From Bradyrhizobium sp. RP6 (lineage in GTDB: Bacteria; Pseudomonadota; Alphaproteobacteria; Rhizobiales; Xanthobacteraceae): DNA of 64,000 nucleotides. This document shows, piece by piece, positions 61,250 through 64,000 of this stretch (positions within the stretch are counted from its first letter, which is position 1; the number at the start of each line of letters is the position of its first letter). The notes under the pieces were generated by a model. It saw only the letters and a program-made list of their open reading frames with translations. It was not told the origin of the DNA and did no database searches. The stretch spans positions 140,101 through 204,100 of the forward strand of contig NZ_RQIT01000012.1 of NCBI RefSeq assembly GCF_003837805.1, written 5' to 3'. The translations under genes were made by a program, and so were the position numbers.

Positions 61250-62644
61250 CTACTTCACCTCGGCCAGCGCGGCGAGGATCCTTGCCCAGGAGCGGATGCC
61301 CTTCTGGAAGCTCCGCAGGTCGTATTTCTCGTTCGGTGAGTGGATGTTGTCGTCGTCGAGGCCAAAACCCACCAGCAGCGAGTCGAGGCCCAACGTGCGT
61401 TTGAAGTCGGCGACGATCGGAATCGAGGCGCCCGAGCCCATCAGCACAGTCTCCTTGCCCCACTCCGCGGCCAGCGCCTTGCTGGCGGCGGCGAGCGGCT
61501 TCATGGTCCAGTCGAGCGCCACCGCGGGCGCAGCGGAATGGTCCCCGAACTCCACCTTGCAGTCGCCGGGAATGCGCGCCGATACGTAGTCGCGGAAGGC
61601 CTTGCGGATTCTGGCGGGATCCTGGCCCTGCACAAGGCGGAACGACACCTTGGCCGAAGCATGTGAGGGGATCACGGTCTTGGAGCCTTCGCCGATATAG
61701 CCGCCCCAGATGCCGTTGACGTCGCAGGTCGGACGCGTCGAGGCCTGCTCGACCAGCAGCCTGCCCTTCTCGCCAGCCGGGAGCGACAGCCCGACCGGCT
61801 TGAGGAAGGTCTCGGGCGTGAATTCGAGCTTCTTCCACTGCTCCAGGATGTCGGACGGCGTATCCTTCACACCATCATAGAAGCCGGGGATGGTGATGCG
61901 GTTGTCGTCGTCGAACAGGCCGCCCAGAATTTTCGTGAGCACCCGGATCGGGTTCATCGCGGTGCCGCCGAACACGCCGGAATGCAAATCGCGATTGGCC
62001 GCGGTGATCTTCAGCTCTTCATAGAGCAAGCCACGCAGCGAGGTCGTGATCGCCGGCGTGTTGCTGTCCCACATGCTGGTGTCGCAGACCAGCACGTAGT
62101 CTGCCTTGAACTCGTGCTTGTTCGCCTCGATGAAGGGCACGAAATTCTTCGAGCCGACCTCCTCCTCGCCCTCGATCAGGAAGGTGACGTCGACCGGCAG
62201 CGAGCCCGTCACCTTCTTCCAGGCGCGGCAGGCCTCGACGAAGGTCATCACCTGCCCCTTGTCGTCCTCGGCGCCGCGCGCAACGATGATCTTGCGGCCG
62301 TCGGCATGATCCGCCACAACGGGCTCGAACGGCGGACGGTGCCAGAGAGCCAGCGGGTCGACCGGCTGCACGTCGTAATGGCCGTAGAACAGCACGTGCG
62401 GCCGTCCGCCCGCTCCGGTCCTGCCGACGACGGCGGGATGGCCCGCGGTCGGCCTCACCTCGGTCGCGACACCGAAGCTGGCGATGTCCCTGGCGAGATG
62501 CTCGGCCGCAGCCTTGCAATCATCCGCAAAAGCCGGATCGGCCGAGATCGACTTGATCCGCAACAACGAGAACAGGCGCTCCAGGCTGTTGTCGAAATCC
62601 TTGTCGATGTGGTCGAGCACGGATTGAAGCTGCGTGTTTGACAT
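61250..62644 (-). CDS. M20-family dipeptidase
   Basis: A 464-residue zinc peptidase of the carnosinase/DapE-like M20 group. Metal and catalytic blocks are in order: FYGHYDVQPVDP, GAEDDKGQVMTF, the catalytic EGEEEVGS and the dimerisation-domain His in RDLHSGVFGGTAMNP, ending with a metal His in NIHSPNE. It should hydrolyse dipeptides or related amides in the cytoplasm. No signal peptide. Encoded 25 bases below the GT87 gene, so probably co-transcribed. Confidence 0.9.
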   Translation of the reverse strand: MSNTQLQSVLDHIDKDFDNSLERLFSLLRIKSISADPAFADDCKAAAEHLARDIASFGVATEVRPTAGHPAVVGRTGAGGRPHVLFYGHYDVQPVDPLALWHRPPFEPVVADHADGRKIIVARGAEDDKGQVMTFVEACRAWKKVTGSLPVDVTFLIEGEEEVGSKNFVPFIEANKHEFKADYVLVCDTSMWDSNTPAITTSLRGLLYEELKITAANRDLHSGVFGGTAMNPIRVLTKILGGLFDDDNRITIPGFYDGVKDTPSDILEQWKKLEFTPETFLKPVGLSLPAGEKGRLLVEQASTRPTCDVNGIWGGYIGEGSKTVIPSHASAKVSFRLVQGQDPARIRKAFRDYVSARIPGDCKVEFGDHSAAPAVALDWTMKPLAAASKALAAEWGKETVLMGSGASIPIVADFKRTLGLDSLLVGFGLDDDNIHSPNEKYDLRSFQKGIRSWARILAALAEVK

Positions 62645-62669
62645 TGTCGTGTTCCTGATTGCGGGGGTC

Positions 62670-63998
62670 TCAAGATGTCTGCGCTTTTAACGCCGGCGCG
62701 GCCTTGGGGCCAGCCGCAACCGGCGGATGCCGGATGTGCCAGGCGAGACACCCTGCGAGGACGGCCGTCGCAGCGAGGTTGTTGCCACAGGCCTGGATGA
62801 CCTTGGGAAACCACGGCAGCGACAGCAGCATGAGGACGCCGGCGGCCCCCAAAGCAAGCCAGGTTCCCACGCGCACATGCGCCCGCGCGTCGAATGCGGC
62901 GCGATGGATCAATACCGTGATCGGGAAGAACAGCCACATGAAGTAGTATTGCCGGGCCAGAGGCGAGGCCACCGTGATCAGGCAGAACAGAATGCCGAGT
63001 TCCTCGGCATCCGAGCGCGCCGTTCGCCGCGCCTGCCCTGGCATGATCGCGATGAAGCCGAGCCCGAGCAACGCCGAAACCGCAAGCACGATCCAGTTCG
63101 CCGTCCTGTAGTCGACCTCGACCACATTGATCGTGCGCGGCGGTTTGCTGGGATCGTCCTGATTGTAGTTGATCGGCCGGACCAGGCGATGCGTGACGGC
63201 GATGAGGGACTGGTTGACCCACGACCAGTTCTGTTCGTCACGCTGGCCAAAGCCTTTCTCCGAGTTCGTCCCGACCATGCCCTGGTACCAGGTCGCAAGT
63301 TCGGCCGCGTTGCGCTCGAAGCCACGGATCGGCGCCGGCACGAAATAGAGAAGAATGCCGATGAAGGCGATGGTGCTGACAAGGGCGGCCCACTTCCGCC
63401 GCCAGAGCAGATAGGGCAGCACAGCGATCGGAAACACCTTGATGGCGGCGGCGAGCGCGAACAAGAAGCCGGCGAGCCACGCCCGCTGGTGCCGCAGACT
63501 CCAGAAGCCATAGAGCATCATCGCGAGCAGGACGAGATTCGGCTGGCCCAGATCGAACATGTCGAACACGAAGGCCACCGTGACCAGGACCGGCAGCGCC
63601 TCCAGCCAGCGGCCAGGCTTGCGGTCCGAGCCTGTCATGACTTGGGAGAACGTCCCGGTGTACCACCACGCCACAGCATTCAAGATCGACAGGACGACAT
63701 AGAGCGGAATCTTGCCGAACCAGGTCGGGATCGCCAGCAGGATCGCAGGCAGGGGCGGATAGATGAAGTCGAAATAGTCGCGGGCCATAGCAGGATAGAG
63801 CGGCCCACCTTGCAAGACCTGCTGTCCGGCCCAGTACCAGAGCAAGTAGTCCTTGGTCTTGCCGTGGCCGAAAATCTCGGGGACCAGCACGTCGGCCGTC
63901 AGCACCACGCAGCAGAACAGAAAAAGCAGATCCAGCGGCGCACGCAGCGACAGACGTCTCGGCGCATCAGGCTTGGCTAAGGGGGCGGGCGGGGTCAC
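62670..63998 (-). CDS. GT87-family polytopic mannosyltransferase-like protein
   Basis: A 442-residue membrane protein with about 10 helices. The GT87 (PimE-like) pattern is visible: a first-loop LLWYWAGQQVLQGGPLYP with FIYPPLPA, and the FDMFDLGQPNLVLLAMMLYG segment. Members transfer sugars from polyprenyl phosphates to lipid or polysaccharide acceptors outside the membrane. The GTG at 63998 is 2 bases from the window edge, so the true start may lie further upstream. The acceptor is unknown. Confidence 0.75.
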   Translation of the reverse strand: MTPPAPLAKPDAPRRLSLRAPLDLLFLFCCVVLTADVLVPEIFGHGKTKDYLLWYWAGQQVLQGGPLYPAMARDYFDFIYPPLPAILLAIPTWFGKIPLYVVLSILNAVAWWYTGTFSQVMTGSDRKPGRWLEALPVLVTVAFVFDMFDLGQPNLVLLAMMLYGFWSLRHQRAWLAGFLFALAAAIKVFPIAVLPYLLWRRKWAALVSTIAFIGILLYFVPAPIRGFERNAAELATWYQGMVGTNSEKGFGQRDEQNWSWVNQSLIAVTHRLVRPINYNQDDPSKPPRTINVVEVDYRTANWIVLAVSALLGLGFIAIMPGQARRTARSDAEELGILFCLITVASPLARQYYFMWLFFPITVLIHRAAFDARAHVRVGTWLALGAAGVLMLLSLPWFPKVIQACGNNLAATAVLAGCLAWHIRHPPVAAGPKAAPALKAQTS

Positions 63999-64000
63999 GG

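Noticed and set aside
1..64000. tRNA or rRNA genes, prophage, integrase and attachment sites
   Set aside because: No tRNA-like cloverleaf, rRNA segment, phage structural gene or integrase was recognised on either strand.

Overview
This 64 kb window has high G+C and looks like chromosomal DNA of a Bradyrhizobium-type member of the Rhizobiales. The evidence is a truncated Ros/MucR-type regulator, the adjacent DUF1214/DUF1254 pair, DUF2336, DUF1491 and DUF5330 proteins, a class A PBP1A of rhizobial type, many tandem MFS/RND exporters, and dispersed intergenic palindromes of a kind I associate with Bradyrhizobium. The species call is inference; no rRNA or tRNA gene was seen.

Layout. 1-1160: the 3' end of an IS3-family element sitting inside a dispersed palindrome, then gene-poor DNA. 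1162-5981: an exported molybdenum hydroxylase of the isoquinoline 1-oxidoreductase type (2Fe-2S subunit, Tat-exported Mo subunit, dihaem cytochrome c) and an AraC regulator. 6315-12637: a probable operon of alpha/beta hydrolase, aldo/keto reductase, Tat-exported VOC protein and exported ABM-fold protein, followed by a large winged-helix/NTPase/TPR regulator. 12748-23002: TPP enzyme, triple-GAF histidine kinase, EmrB-like exporter, YcgN-like protein, PBP1A and the DUF1214/DUF1254 pair. 23003-24190: mostly non-coding, with a promoter-terminator unit that may be a small RNA and a frameshifted remnant of an RTX-like repeat protein. 24192-27220: a TonB-dependent receptor translationally coupled to a DUF4198 (NikK-like) periplasmic protein behind an almost ideal NikR operator, hence a predicted nickel uptake unit.

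28070-44000 is a metal and metalloid resistance island. On the minus strand lies a Cu/Ag efflux cluster (small Cys/Met-rich exported protein, YtkA/FixH-like protein, CusB, CusA, methyltransferase, DUF411, Spy-like protein), preceded by an FNR/FixK-type box correctly spaced from a -10 element. It is followed by an arsenic region: arsR, a flavin monooxygenase with a Cys-rich tail and two MFS exporters on the minus strand; a second arsR, thioredoxin-type arsenate reductase, ACR3 and glutaredoxin-type arsenate reductase on the plus strand.

44587-49436 (minus) is an operon of an exported TPR-CHAT caspase-like protein, an exported small protein and two zinc-ribbon proteins, one membrane-bound; it is the least understood unit here. 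49660-64000 holds housekeeping and hypothetical genes typical of the group: lipoprotein, DUF2336, DUF1491, a 71-residue membrane protein behind two FNR/FixK-like boxes, peptidoglycan-binding protein, PAS histidine kinase, DUF5330, SufE, a MucR homologue lacking two zinc ligands, two polytopic glycosyltransferase-like proteins, a class II aldolase-fold protein and an M20 dipeptidase. No CRISPR array, prophage or complete insertion sequence was found.
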